64,000 nt of DNA from Kwoniella bestiolae CBS 10118 (Eukaryota; Basidiomycota; Tremellomycetes; Tremellales; Cryptococcaceae), in the NCBI RefSeq assembly GCF_000512585.2, contig NC_089241.1:1302001-1366000 (forward strand), read 5' to 3'. Under the pieces are notes generated by a model. The model was not told where the DNA came from. It was given only the letters and a program-made list of their open reading frames with translations, and did no database searches. The position numbers were made by a program, and so were the translations under genes. Of this stretch, positions 35,619 to 47,338 are shown one piece after another (position 1 is the stretch's first letter; every line of letters begins with the position of its first letter).

Positions 35619-37604
35619 TTAAGGGAATTGATTGATGATGATGACGAGTGGTATATGCTAGAATGGGGGATTATAATCATGATTGATCAGTGTCAGTGCT
35701 TTTCCTTGCTCATCATCTCATCAACCGGCGGTTCTTTCTGTTGCTTAGTGTGTATGGTGGGAAGCGAATAAGAGTAAGAGTGCAAAGGTACTCACTCTTC
35801 ACTCTGCTAGTGGTAGTAGTAGTAGTGGTAGTACTATGTATTATGTGTCTCGTCTCTCAGACATACATCCAACACGCCCTGACCTCGTGCACTACTAGTA
35901 TTCTAGCCGTGTACAAGTTCTGTCTCTGATCCTTTGACAATATTCAATTAAATGATCATCTACCTGTTCGCTCCTTGTAGCTGAACGATCAATGCGAAGG
36001 TGTCTTTGATGTAGTGAAGTAGATGTCCGAAAGTCCGAAGGTTCGAGAGGGGGGGGGGATCTATCGTCTCGTCGCTGTGTGCGAAACACGCGTTGTCCAG
36101 TCTAGTCGATGAGGATAGATGATATGGTGATCTGTTGCTGTCGGAGAGTGTATTGTATGATGCTATACCAACATTTGAAGTGATATTTGATACTTGATGA
36201 TGTGTCGATGATCAAATGTCCAGTCCAATCCAAGCTAAGGACGACGATGATGTATACTACCACCTCTAGGAACGTGAAAAAGACGCTAAAGGTGTTTTAG
36301 AGGGTGTCTATGATTTTCTCTACTTCTACGGGGTACACGGGATATATCGTGGGATAGGAATGAACACAACGATAGATGAGAACAACGCTTGTAGCAACAG
36401 ATAGATACGAAAATAATTCACGAGCAGTACAAGTAGTGTAGTACGCTGATTGTTGATCCTATTGGGGGATCATACGAAGCAGTAAGAGATAGGGAAGCGG
36501 GAAAATCACATCACAGCTCTTCCCAGCTGCAGTCGAGGGTAGGGGTTGAGGGTTTAAATCGGGAAATCTTTCTTAAAAAGGAAAATAAGGGTAAATTCGC
36601 TCAAGGGGAAGATTCCGATTTGTTCTAGCTCTGGCTCTAGCCTTGGAACATGCAACATGGAATCGGAATTGCCCATATGCTACTTTCACCATGCATGATC
36701 CTAGGTCTGAAGATGTACAGAATAATATGCATGCACTCGTAACTTTGCATCACCGACCCAGAACCCAATCTGATCTGCCTTTGCGAACTCAAAGCAGAGA
36801 AAGGCTCAATTTGCATCCGCCCATCTCATCTCACTAGCACGACGCAAAAAGGAACGGGAACTAGCATTCCCATCTTGACATGACACGAGAAAGAAAGAGA
36901 AAAGACTCAAAAGTTACCCTTGTTCCGGACACCGGTCAGGCTGTACGAAGTAACTCTTTTCCCTCGTGATGGCCGATCAGGGGTTCAGCGATGCAGAGGA
37001 AAAATCGCTATATTGGGTAATTTTCTCTTCATGGCATGCAACATCAAGGCTGCATCCATGTCCTCAGATATTCGTATTTCGAGGAGCAAAGAAGCAGAAG
37101 CATCACGCCATTTGGAAAACCCACAGGTGGCCAGAGCATTGGTTAAGGTTACTGCGCATGTCTGGTGGGGAGCGTACATACGTCAAGTGGGCATGTGGAC
37201 AGGTATGAAGCATGAAGGTGATGTCGCAAGTTCATGGGAAAGATTCTCCTCGTCCCTTTGTCGGTGCTGGACCTGCAGATCAGACTGTTACCACAGAAAC
37301 TTGCTCAACGTTGCTATGTGTTGTCAATGCATCCCGCTGACGCCACACGCATCATGAACTTCTTCGGTCGCTGGCCTGTGGCATACACGAGCCTATCCCA
37401 AATTAGGCGTGTCTTTGACCCAAGTGTGGGACTCCATGTCGAGCCACGTGTTTTGGCACTCGGAACATCCAAACCTCGAAAGAAATGTTCCTTCGATGGC
37501 ATCAACATTCCTAACTTTTGGTTTCACAATGTTCATGCTCATTCACCTAGATAACCCAGATTTACATTCCTATACATCCACTCCGGCTGAGAGGAGCGAT
37601 AGAG
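35065..37604. promoter_or_regulatory. Long divergent intergenic region, homeodomain factor / Sam50
   Basis: This 2.5-kb gene-free stretch separates two divergent genes. It contains a GAT trinucleotide tract, GTAGTG-type runs at 35812-35834, and a 10-base G run (36049-36058). Much of it is probably the leader and promoter of the homeodomain gene, since fungal regulators often have long upstream regions. Confidence 0.4.
35582..35617. repeat. (GAT)12 microsatellite
   Basis: Twelve perfect GAT units in a row, in the upstream region of the homeodomain gene. One phase reads as a run of ATG codons on the plus strand, which is a repeat artefact and not a gene. Confidence 0.9.
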
Positions 37605-39993
37605 ATGGACCCAAACGCTGAAGACCGACCACCGACGGTCGAAGTGGTGGAAATTGATGTGGAAGCGAAATCAATGCCACAGCCGTCATCGCAAGTGGAC
37701 AACGGGCAGAGTAGTGCGCTGCCAATACAGGAAGAGAAGTCTACTGAGAGGGGTATCCATGTGAGAATATGACCCTTGGTATTGCGCAATACAAGAAGCA
37801 TCCCTGCTGACTTGTCCACTTCCAGCCCGAACAATCCATACCCCCACCAGACCTCCAACTCCCGATGGCAAGCTCGATATTCCGTACGGCATTGGGTCAA
37901 GCTCCGATCACTCCTCCGCCATCAACTGGGAAACCTTTCTTACCCGCAGAACAGGATGGTGAGCTCTCAGTGCAGTATCGGATGGCACTGCTTGACTAAC
38001 TTTCATGGTTCAGCAGCCCCAAACGACGATCCAGAGAAAATACGGCAATTGCATGAAGAAGAGTTTCAAAGACGGTTAAGAGGGGAGTATGAACAAGCCC
38101 AGCGTCGTGTCGGGGAAGTAGTGAGTGTGGTCCAGGACTGCAGCTACTATCAATCAACTGGGCGTCATACCAATGCTCCTCCCATTTGGCTAACCCTCAC
38201 ATCGTTTTATCGTTCTCGCTCCCAGGTATCAGAAAACATGAACCGCCCTTTACGACTAACCTCCATCCGACTCTCCCCCCCACCCAAAACTACCAGACCA
38301 GGATTCCTCAACTCGGTACTATCACCATTCATATCCCCACCATCACCTTCTAAACCATCTTTCCTCAATCCCGCTCCACTCTTACCGACAAACCTGCGCG
38401 AGATCCTCTTGTCCACGAAATCTTTGGTGGCTCACCTGAATGAGTTTGGGATATATGATATGGAAAGAGTTGGGATACGGTTCGAACCGAAGCGGGGAGG
38501 TGATCCAGATGAGATTGAGATGGTTTTGGCATTACGGGAGAAGGGGAGGCTGTTTTTGAAAGCTGGTACGGAAGTTGGAGGGGGGGAAGGAGGTGGAGTG
38601 AGTGATACCTTCTACAATCCAACCACAGCTATCTCGTGGAAGTGAGTCATGGTCCTCAAATTTGGTGAAGCTGATCCTTCTTGCCTTGCTAGAACGTTAC
38701 AGCTCGAATACGGAATGTGTTCGGCGGGGCGGAATCACTAGAAGGAAATGCATCGATAGGGACCAAGACGAAATCGGCGTATCAAGTTTCACTGACTACA
38801 CCATTATTCGCTTCTCCCCTGTTATCTTTTGCCTTATCAGGTTTCTCCCTGGATAGGGATAATTCGGCTTTTGCGAGTCACAGGGAGAGGACTCAAGGTG
38901 CTAGAGCGAAACTTAGTGTGAGTAAACCTAGAATGAGAGGTGTCTGGTCGGTTCGCTAATCAGGTTCGTTTAGGCTATACTACCATGGGGAACTCATGAT
39001 CTCCAGTACGAATTGGTGAACCGAGCTATAGACCATCTCACTCCTAAAGCTTCTGTCTCGTAGGTCAACGTAACATACGCATACGAATCAACAGCTTATA
39101 CGTGTATTGTGCGCAGGATACGAGAACTAGCCATACCATCCGCGAAATCCTCCATCTCTCACACATGGACATCTGATACTCGCGACGATTTGTGGATGGG
39201 CACAAAGGGACGGATGTTGAAATTCACTCATGAATATTCTGGTCTACCTGGATCATCGGAGAGAGCCAAGTTCTTCAAGTCGACAACGATGTCGCAGCTC
39301 AGCAGAGCTCTGTACCCCGGCTCTCAGATTGTAAGTCCGAGGTTGCGTCTACTCCACCCCTTCGGTACAACAGGCAGAATTCGATGCGATAGCTGATCAT
39401 ACATATCATTATCGTAGCACTACTCCATATCATCCCTTACGACAATGCTCTTCCCCCTCTTTCCTTCCCATCTCGGCTCGACATATCTACCTGATCGCAC
39501 ATATCTTGGTGGACCAAACTCAGTCAGAGGATGGGCAGTAGGAGGTCTGGGAAGACGAGATGGTTCTGATTCCCTCGGAGGAGATCTGAGCTGGGCATTG
39601 GGATTATCGGTCTTCGCTCCTATACCGAAGAAGGAGCATTGGCCGCTGAAGTTACATGGGTTCATCAATGGTGGGAAGGTTGTGGCTTATGATCGGGGTG
39701 GGTTACAGTCATTTTTCTACCATCTCACGTAGACACACGATCATAAGAGACCGACACGGAATGTTATGCGTCTGAGGTGCAATTTGCTAATCTCATTTAC
39801 TATCTCAGCCCGCTCATTCACGGATAATCTGACTAAACTGTACAGCTCGCCCAACCTCTCTGTGGGAGTTGGTCTAATGTACCGATTAGAACCTATCAGG
39901 ATAGAGCTGAACTTCTCGATGCCCCTCATAGGCAGGAGGGGAGAGCGAACTTCGAGAGGATTAGGTGTGGGCGTGGGGATAGAGTTCTTGTAA
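37605..39993 (+). CDS. SAM50: Sam50, mitochondrial outer-membrane beta-barrel assembly protein
   Basis: Nine exons (37605-37760, 37826-37958, 38014-38120, 38226-38597, 38693-38917, 38974-39059, 39117-39330, 39418-39697, 39809-39993) give 585 residues. It is the Omp85-family core of the SAM complex, which inserts beta-barrel proteins into the outer mitochondrial membrane. The N-terminal acidic/Pro-rich region is longer than in yeast. A POTRA-like stretch (LREKGRLFLKAGTEVG) precedes the barrel, which starts ARIRNVFGGAESLEGNASIGTK. The loop-6 motif appears as SVRGW in LGGPNSVRGWAVGGLG (the family has [IL]RGF-type sequences). The C-terminus ends in barrel strands (SPNLSVGVGLMYRL, VGVGIEFL). The intron at 38598-38692 begins at the GTGAGT after GGGEGGG; the read-through frame stops soon after. 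Confidence 0.88.
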
Positions 39994-42071
39994 ATTGCCT
40001 TATAATCGAGTTCAACAAACGGAAGTATAACCCGCATATGCATCAGACATCTCAGCAGCAGGAGATGATACACATACTTGACGATGGATGGATCTATCGG
40101 TTCATACCATAGCCGATCATCCCCATTGCCAAATCGACTGTCCCTCATTTCATTCTTCGCGCCATCTATTCGCAGATCTCATTTGAGCCGCCGGCGAGAT
40201 CGAGGAATTGTCAGCTTATCACCGGTCCCGAAGTCCCGATATTCCGACGTGCCGTCACGAGAACGAGAAGAAGACAGTACTCGTAACGATGAACTATGTA
40301 CCGTACTCTTACCGCTGTACAGATCTCCTCTGCACTCCTATCTCTCATGTATCTCCAACCTCTTCTGCATTCCTTGTTGGATATTGGAACAACGGTTGAT
40401 GGCTCGTCTGCGTCGTACTACCTAGGCAGTGCCGGAGCGGAAAACCCATGACCGTACATACTATTCATTGGTGATACAGTAAGCATATTAATGCTCCACA
40501 TCGCAACGATTGGAGTATGCACGTCTTCTGAATCTCAGCCAGAGAAGTCCGTTGCGGGATCTCCTCTCCGCTTGTGACTGGTACAAGATCTCCAGGTGCA
40601 GGTAAGTGCCGGTCGACTGGATCGGTTTATTCGGCTTTCTCTGAGGTCAGGCTAAGCGACATGGTACCATTCCTTATCGGTGTGATGGCTGTCAGATCAT
40701 GGTATGCCATCCATACCCGCCTAAAAGAGAGGAACCAGAAAGTAAGAAAAAACAGATCTGAGATCTGGTTTGTATGAATGATAACGGAAATGAAAAAAGA
40801 GAGGAAAGCGCCACATCTAATTAAATTCAAAGGCTCATACTTTTGATTGACATCAGAGGAGGTCGGATAAATCAGCTTAACTGCGTGTGATTTGATTCCG
40901 TTATCCCCATAGTGACAAGTTACCGTATATACGAGTACCGGATAAACATTAAACATCTCACTCATCACACTCAAACACTCTCGACGATTGACCTGTCCAC
41001 CTTTTTTTAAATTGGTGCTTATCACCACTGCAGTCTATAACACACATCCCCTCCCACGCTCACCCTTTTCACCCATTACGAGAATACTCACTCGATCGAC
41101 ACTCTTCTTCGTACCTCCGATCCGGCCCTTCCCCGGCCATCCCATATCGCCTATATCAAACAGAAACAGCCCAAACTATATCCTTGTTTTTGCTTTATCG
41201 TCCATCCAAGACGTAACGGTATCATCATCTCCACTTCACGTGTAAGCTCCCATGGTCCCATTCTATCGTTATCGCGCAGTTCCAGATCTGGGAGATCTCG
41301 AAAAACCCTTGCTGATCACCTATCTCTCTCTCCGCGTCTCTGTTAACTCCGCCTTCCATCTACCAACGACCTTCTCCTTCTCACTCGGATTATTCCCTTC
41401 CGGATCTTTCGCTCTTGATCCTACAACGATATCGTAAACCGGTCGATCGGTCGCTCGCTTCTCTCGGTCCGCACATGGATGTTCCCATATTTCACCGAAT
41501 TTCAACAACCTACTTTGATTTTACCTCTGCCCATCTCGTCATCTCCCATAATAAACATCGGTTTCTTGGCTGTTTGTCCTTTATTTATTCTTTTGGCTGG
41601 ATCCTCCATCTCACATGCCCACCGGCCATCGTCATCACCAATCCTTTATCTTCTTCATTACTCTCGCTTCGTATTGCGATTTGTCTCATGCTTCGCATCT
41701 CGGAATATCCGATTTTAATTGCATTTCATATCTTACATTCTTCCATCATCTATTTAATGATCTTCATCCCTAAACGTTTCAAACAATCCTTGATTCTGGA
41801 TTTAATCATTACACCAATTTCACCTCGCTTTGATCAAACGATCACTTCATCGTTCCTCTTACTTTCGCTCAATTCTGATCGACGGAAAACCCGGTGGTAC
41901 ACATACATCCCGAATTTGACCCGATGATCTTGCGCCTTTTCGCGACGACAAAATCAATATATTGGTGCCATCATAAAAACGAACCCACATAAACCCACAT
42001 ACAACCTTCACGCTTGCATACCTTCCTAATTTTTACACCTTCCGCCAAATACAACTTGACATTCCACCCAA
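39994..42071. promoter_or_regulatory. Long upstream region/leader of the Ert1-like gene
   Basis: About 2.1 kb with no supported gene. From about 41040 to 42070 it is strongly pyrimidine-rich on the plus strand, as in fungal core promoters and long leaders. It contains an open frame of 170 codons (41415-41927) of hydrophobic, low-information content, and several shorter ones. These could act as upstream frames if transcribed, but none is called as a gene. Confidence 0.4.
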
Positions 42072-44676
42072 ATGACCGAACTATCAGACGAAGAATTCCT
42101 TGCTGCCGTCACAAGGATGCAAGAACGACAGATGTCTTGGGGTCGACCGACCAGGTCCAACTCATCTGGATCGATGTCCTCTGCCGGAGACTCGATATCT
42201 ACCTCACCACATCAATTGAACCTCACTGCATTGGCTCCTCAAACGGTCGCGGGTGGTACCAGTAATGGATCTACACCCGCCAGTATAGCGGGAGGATCAG
42301 CCTCAGGAAGAGGTAGACCCAAGGGGAAAGGTAAAGCCAAAGTCAAGGAGGAAGCCTATAGCGCTGGTTCAGGAGAACACAAGGCGCGAAAAAAGGTAGC
42401 AAAAGCTTGTTTGGCCTGTCAGAAATCGCACCTCACATGCGATGAACGTGAGTACAGATCCTTTTCTCTTTTTTTTTTGGTTGACAAAACAGAAAATTCC
42501 TTCGGATAAACTTGTTTTCCACTTGGCTGACGATCATCATTTGGATTACGACTCCTCTTCTTTTCTGGTGTTCCTTCGCTTATTGATAACCATCGGATTT
42601 ACCGGTCTTATCTTTTCACCATGAATCGATACTTCGATCTTGGGGATACAGAACGTCCATGCACAAGATGCGTCAAGAAAGGAATGGCTGATCAGTGTGT
42701 CGAAGGTGTGAGGAAAAAAGCCAAATACCTTTTGGAAGGTGAAGAGAGACGTGAGTTTGTTGGACTGGCTATCTTGCATAACCGATCGGTCAATTCTAAT
42801 CGACGTGGCTTTACGATAGTTGCGGCTAGACCTCGTCAGGCTAGCAGTCCATCTCCACCCACCCAAACACAACCGCATCATCAACACCAATCTTCAGATC
42901 CTCAGATTTCTCAACCCCAGTTCAATCTCCTCTCAAACGTCTCTATCCCCCAACAGCCCCAGGCTATCGAACCACCCCGACTACCCGATGACGTCTGGCT
43001 CTCTGGCCCACTTCATACAGATCCTACTTCCAATCAGATCAATCTCAATGATCCCTCTAGATCTTGGAATACCAGCATCCAACCCCAGAACAATGGTAGG
43101 TTGTTTACGATGCCGGCATCTCTTCTCACTGAGCTGATTGGTCTTTAGGCTTCGCAACGAATGGAAATGCTGCTAATACGGAGTATCAAATGCTCGACTC
43201 GCTCTTCGGGAACCTATCGCCGATCTTTCCCGGAATCACTGATCCACTCGATGAAGCTGGTAGGCAGATGTCCATGGATGGGATCAACGCGTCCACGGTC
43301 AGCTCCACTGCTAACACCAATAACGTTGGATTCGATCAATCGTGGTTGAACCCTTCTCCCGGCACGACTAATGCAAATTCGAACCAGTATACCGTACAGC
43401 CCACACCGTCCAGTACGGGACCTTCTGTATCGCCTGGAACGTACAGTGATCTATCACCTATCAACACCACTTGGCCCAATCAGAATCAACAGGCATGGAA
43501 TACCGATCCCAGTCAGATCATGCTGGATGGTATGGGTCAGGCTCAAAATCAGAATCAGAATCAACTTCAGCAAGCTCCGTCCCAGCAAAATATAACGCTG
43601 CAGAATCAAAACCAAACGCAAACTCAGAATCAAGATCGATCTGTGACCGGTAAAGCTACCACTCCAGCTGAAGTATACAGGGCGGTTGTCAAGCCTTAGT
43701 AAGTGATACGTGAACTTTGCATCTCATTGAATGCTGACGTCTTGCCGTAGTGATTATACGCAAGGATATCACATTTTAATGGACTATCTTACCAAGAAGT
43801 GAGCGCTTCCTTGGTTTTGGGACTGCAGACTAAGTAGCTGACATGTTAACCTTGACCAGCTTTGAACAACATGAGATTCTACGTGTAGCTAGAGCCTTAG
43901 CTTCTTTCAGGCCCAGTCTGATAGCTTTGCAGTGAGCTCTGCTTGCATTGCTAAAGTTTGCAGCACGTTTGGCTGACGTTATCCTTAGAATGCCCATGTC
44001 AGAGGAAGACGAGATTTTCATAGAGAAATCCTTCCAGCGCACTTTGATTGTAAGTCTATCTTAAAACACTCGGTTACACAAGGGCGATGATGCTAATCGG
44101 GCTGGGTCGTGTGTAGGAACTGGAAAAACTCATATCGTACTCTGCTACACCGACTGCAGTATGGCGAAGAACGGGAGAGATTTGCTATGCCAATCCTGAG
44201 TTCTGTAAACTTGTTGGGAAGAGCGATTCCGATTTGATCGGCAAGAGGACGTATATCTATGAATTGTTCTCTAACCCTTCGTACGCCTTTTCTTTTTACC
44301 CTTCCCTTCGGTGCCGCCCTCCCTTTCGGATGTGCTTCCTCGTGTTGGTTTGGTTTCACCCTAGTGGCTTGATACTGATCATGCGGGTTTTGGTCGATAG
44401 GGTCGTAGCGTACTGGGAAAACTTCAGTGTCCACGCATTCGAAAATACCACCCAAAACTTCTTCCAGCCTGTTGGGTTGGCTAAGTCGAGTCCGAACGGT
44501 GCGTTGTTGCTAGACTGCACGGGCTGCATAACGATAAGGAGAGACGTGAGTCTATCTGCAAAGTTTTCCTTTTGCTGTGTAATATAGTATACACATGCTG
44601 ATGGAATACGTCACTACAGGTATTCGATCTTCCCTCGGTCATCATTGGACAATTCTTACCTATCCCTACGGAGTAA
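42072..44676 (+). CDS. ERT1: Ert1/AcuK-type Zn2Cys6 activator of gluconeogenesis, with PAS-like domain
   Basis: Ten exons (42072-42447, 42652-42750, 42820-43095, 43149-43698, 43751-43798, 43860-43931, 43989-44049, 44117-44280, 44401-44545, 44620-44676) give 615 residues. The zinc cluster is C113-x2-C116-x6-C123-x5-C129-x2-C132-x8-C141, the spacing of the Ert1/AcuK/Rds2 family, followed by the family signature GVRKKAKYLLEGEE. A Gln/Asn/Pro-rich middle contains a (QN)n stretch. The C-terminal part (YDYTQGYHILMDYL, then TPTAVWRRTGEICYANPEFCKLVG) is the PAS-like domain of this family. Known members activate PEP carboxykinase and fructose-bisphosphatase genes on non-fermentable carbon. All introns are short GT-AG. 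Confidence 0.87.
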
Positions 44677-45227
44677 GCGTGAGGTCGGAAAAGGAGGCTG
44701 CGTTGGTCTGTTCTTGTCAGATTATGGATTGTGGGACAGCAGGCCGAAGTCAGTCATAGATTGATTGTACACCATATCATGTATGTATACATATTGGCAC
44801 GATGGGTTCAAGTGAAGTCACGACTCATAACGACCTACATCCCGGCTGAACCTACCTCAACAGACAGATCATTCATACTATCTCTTATACATTCATGAGG
44901 GACTATGTCCTTGACGCTTTCTACCATGCAACTGCCCCATCTTCTGCGTGCTACCAATGACCCACCGCGATCTCACCTGTTGCATTGAGGCATTTTCCTT
45001 CTTCCTATATTCGGGACGTCATATACGGAGATACCCGAATGGGGTGGTAATTCGGGGATCGGCATGGTACGGTCCGAAATGACAATGTATATGTCACAAA
45101 TCGCGCATGAGATGGTAAGTGTTATATATATACATCATCCAGCCTCATTATTTCAGGTCATCCACTTTGCGGTAATCTGTAAATATCCTCCATCTGACTC
45201 ATTCTAAGGAGCACACAGTAATTCAAC
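44677..45227. promoter_or_regulatory. Intergenic with a TATA box before the SDR gene
   Basis: No gene. TATATATATA at 45123-45132 lies about 100 bp before the SDR start at 45228 and is a strong TATA candidate. Confidence 0.5.
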
Positions 45228-47148
45228 ATGTCATCCACCGCTTTTAAGATTGAAGATATCTTCGGGGTCAAGGGCAAGGTGCGTGTCCCCTCCTTCTCTC
45301 CTTCTCCGTCTCCGCGAGGTCATTTGGCTGACTTGCGTTGTATTGTAGATCGTGGTGGTCACTGGAGGAGGTACAGGTCTAGGTAAAGGTGAGTCCAGTC
45401 CCGTCTTTCTCATCGAGGCGAAGTGAGCCTGGCACTGAATGGATGAGGGCATAGCCATCACCGCTGGATTCGCGAATAATGGAGCAAAGGTGTATATCAC
45501 CGGAAGAAGGTTAGAGGTTTTGCAAGGCGCTGCGAAGGAGATTGGAGGGGATATCGTGACGTGTGTTCTCTTCGCACTGATCCCTGGGATGGATGATAAA
45601 CTGATATGGCTGATTGATTTGATGTAGGATCCAAGGAGACGTATCTACCAAGGAAGGATGCAAGGCTATTGCGGATGCTGTTAAAGCTAAGGAGGAAAAG
45701 GCGAGTGGAGGAGTCATCTATCTACTGTTGGGTATACACTGATTGAGGTTCACGTGATTATAGATCGACGTGCTCATTAATTGCGCAGGAGTGATCAGAG
45801 GCTGGAAAACTCCTATCGAAAATCACGATGATCGTGGGTCTCAAATACCAGATTTCAGCTGTCGTACCAATTCTGATGTACCGTTATCCGTTGTAGCCGA
45901 CCAGGTCGCAGATCTCTTGTGGGAAGGACAAGACGAGTGAGTCCTTCAGCTTCGGACCTATCCCTATTGTCTCACCCTGCTGACGGTGTGACTTGACCGC
46001 TTTAGCGATGATTTCAACTACTCCAACTCGAGTGAGTTTCGTACGCCCTAACTACCTTGAATGACTGTACTGACTCACTCACTCGATCATGTTCGAAAAG
46101 TCAACGTCAACGGTATGTCCTATTCAACTATTTATCATTCCAGACATAACGTAATTAAGTCAATTCCGGAACAACAGGTGTCTACTTCATTACCGCTGCC
46201 CTTGTCCCTCTCCTTAGGAAATCGGATTTCCCTAGTGTCACTGTTATAGCTTCCATCGCAGGTCTAGCTAATCAAAGGTCAGTGCACGGTCACCATCATG
46301 TCTAAATATGAGCTGAGATGTCATTGTGTATTACAGAGCCATGGGAACAGTCTCGTATGGAGTGACCAAGGCAAGTGAAGATCCATATTTGGAGACGGTA
46401 TCGAGTTATATGTTCACTAACACTGGATCTGCTTTTATAGGCTGCTGGTATGTTTGCTTTTATGGTCCCTGTGCGAGAAGACTTTTCTGATGCGTCGAAA
46501 TTGAATAGCTATCCATCTTGGTAAATTACTTGCTGGAAGACTTCATCCGTGAGCATCATTCTGTTCGACCAGCCAAACTTTTGACGTGCGTGTGCTGACT
46601 TCCGAATCCGAACGAAATCAGAATGAAGATTCGAGTCAACACAATCTGTCCCGGTAAGCCTCTTACTTATGGATGTTCAACACCAAAAGATGGTACATCT
46701 GATTGCTGACATTATTCCTGCGAACATAGGTATCTTCCCATCCGAGATGACCGGTAAGAACGAGTCAAGAGAAGGGCACGAATACAACCTCGCAGAGGGA
46801 GCTGCCAAGGCCGCTAAGAGATCTACTGCTGGTATGTTCCCCTTCAGTCACCCATCTACTCGTTCTCGGATGCCTCTGTATTGGGCTGATCCATTCTCGC
46901 ACTCATAGGTCGACCAGGTCTCCCAGAAGAGATCGTCGGTCCTGTACTCCTCTTGAGCACTAGAGCGGGTGGATATATCGATGGCGCCCTTCTGACTGTC
47001 GATGGAGGTAGATTGATGGTGAGTCATCAATTACAGCATCACTAATGTTACATCAAATACCGTCCAATGCTGATCACCAATCGTGCTGGATCAACAGGGA
47101 GCTGGTATCAACGATGGCCTGAGATTAGCTGAGGATACCTATATCTAA
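45228..47148 (+). CDS. Short-chain dehydrogenase/reductase, 16 exons with microexons and GC-AG introns
   Basis: Sixteen exons (45228-45278, 45349-45388, 45455-45560, 45628-45700, 45764-45833, 45897-45936, 46006-46031, 46101-46112, 46178-46277, 46337-46370, 46441-46447, 46509-46548, 46622-46653, 46730-46831, 46909-47018, 47098-47148) give 297 residues. Motifs: TGGGTGLGK (cofactor), ITGRR, GDVS, NCAG, SIAG, and the active-site pair Y180-G-V-T-K184, then PG and a C-terminal VDGGRLM. It resembles RhlG-type oxoacyl reductases; the substrate is unknown. Exons of 12 and 7 nt are needed to keep the frame (the 7-nt exon encodes most of AAA after the catalytic Lys). Two introns start with GC (45701 GCGAGT, 46371 GCAAGT). 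The minus-strand paralogue next door has GT at both places and the same flanking exon lengths, which supports this reading. Confidence 0.85.
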
Positions 47149-47338
47149 TTGTCTAGATAAGGGGCAGTGTACATGTTTTCACGCGCTATATATCTAACCA
47201 GGAGGTGAATCAGGAAGTAAACAAAAGGCGACAAAGGGAATGTATGCCTGTGAAGAGCGATCAGCCATGCATGTGATACGTGTATGGTCTGACCCCGTAA
47301 TATTCGGTCTTCCAACCATATTCTGACGGCTCAGATCC

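Noticed and set aside
35583..35771. Open frame starting with twelve Met codons
   Set aside because: It is a translation of the (GAT)12 repeat and has no other protein-like content.
41415..41927. 170-codon frame upstream of the Ert1-like gene
   Set aside because: It lies in CT-rich leader sequence. Its composition (Ile, Ser, Leu, His runs) follows base bias and shows no motif.
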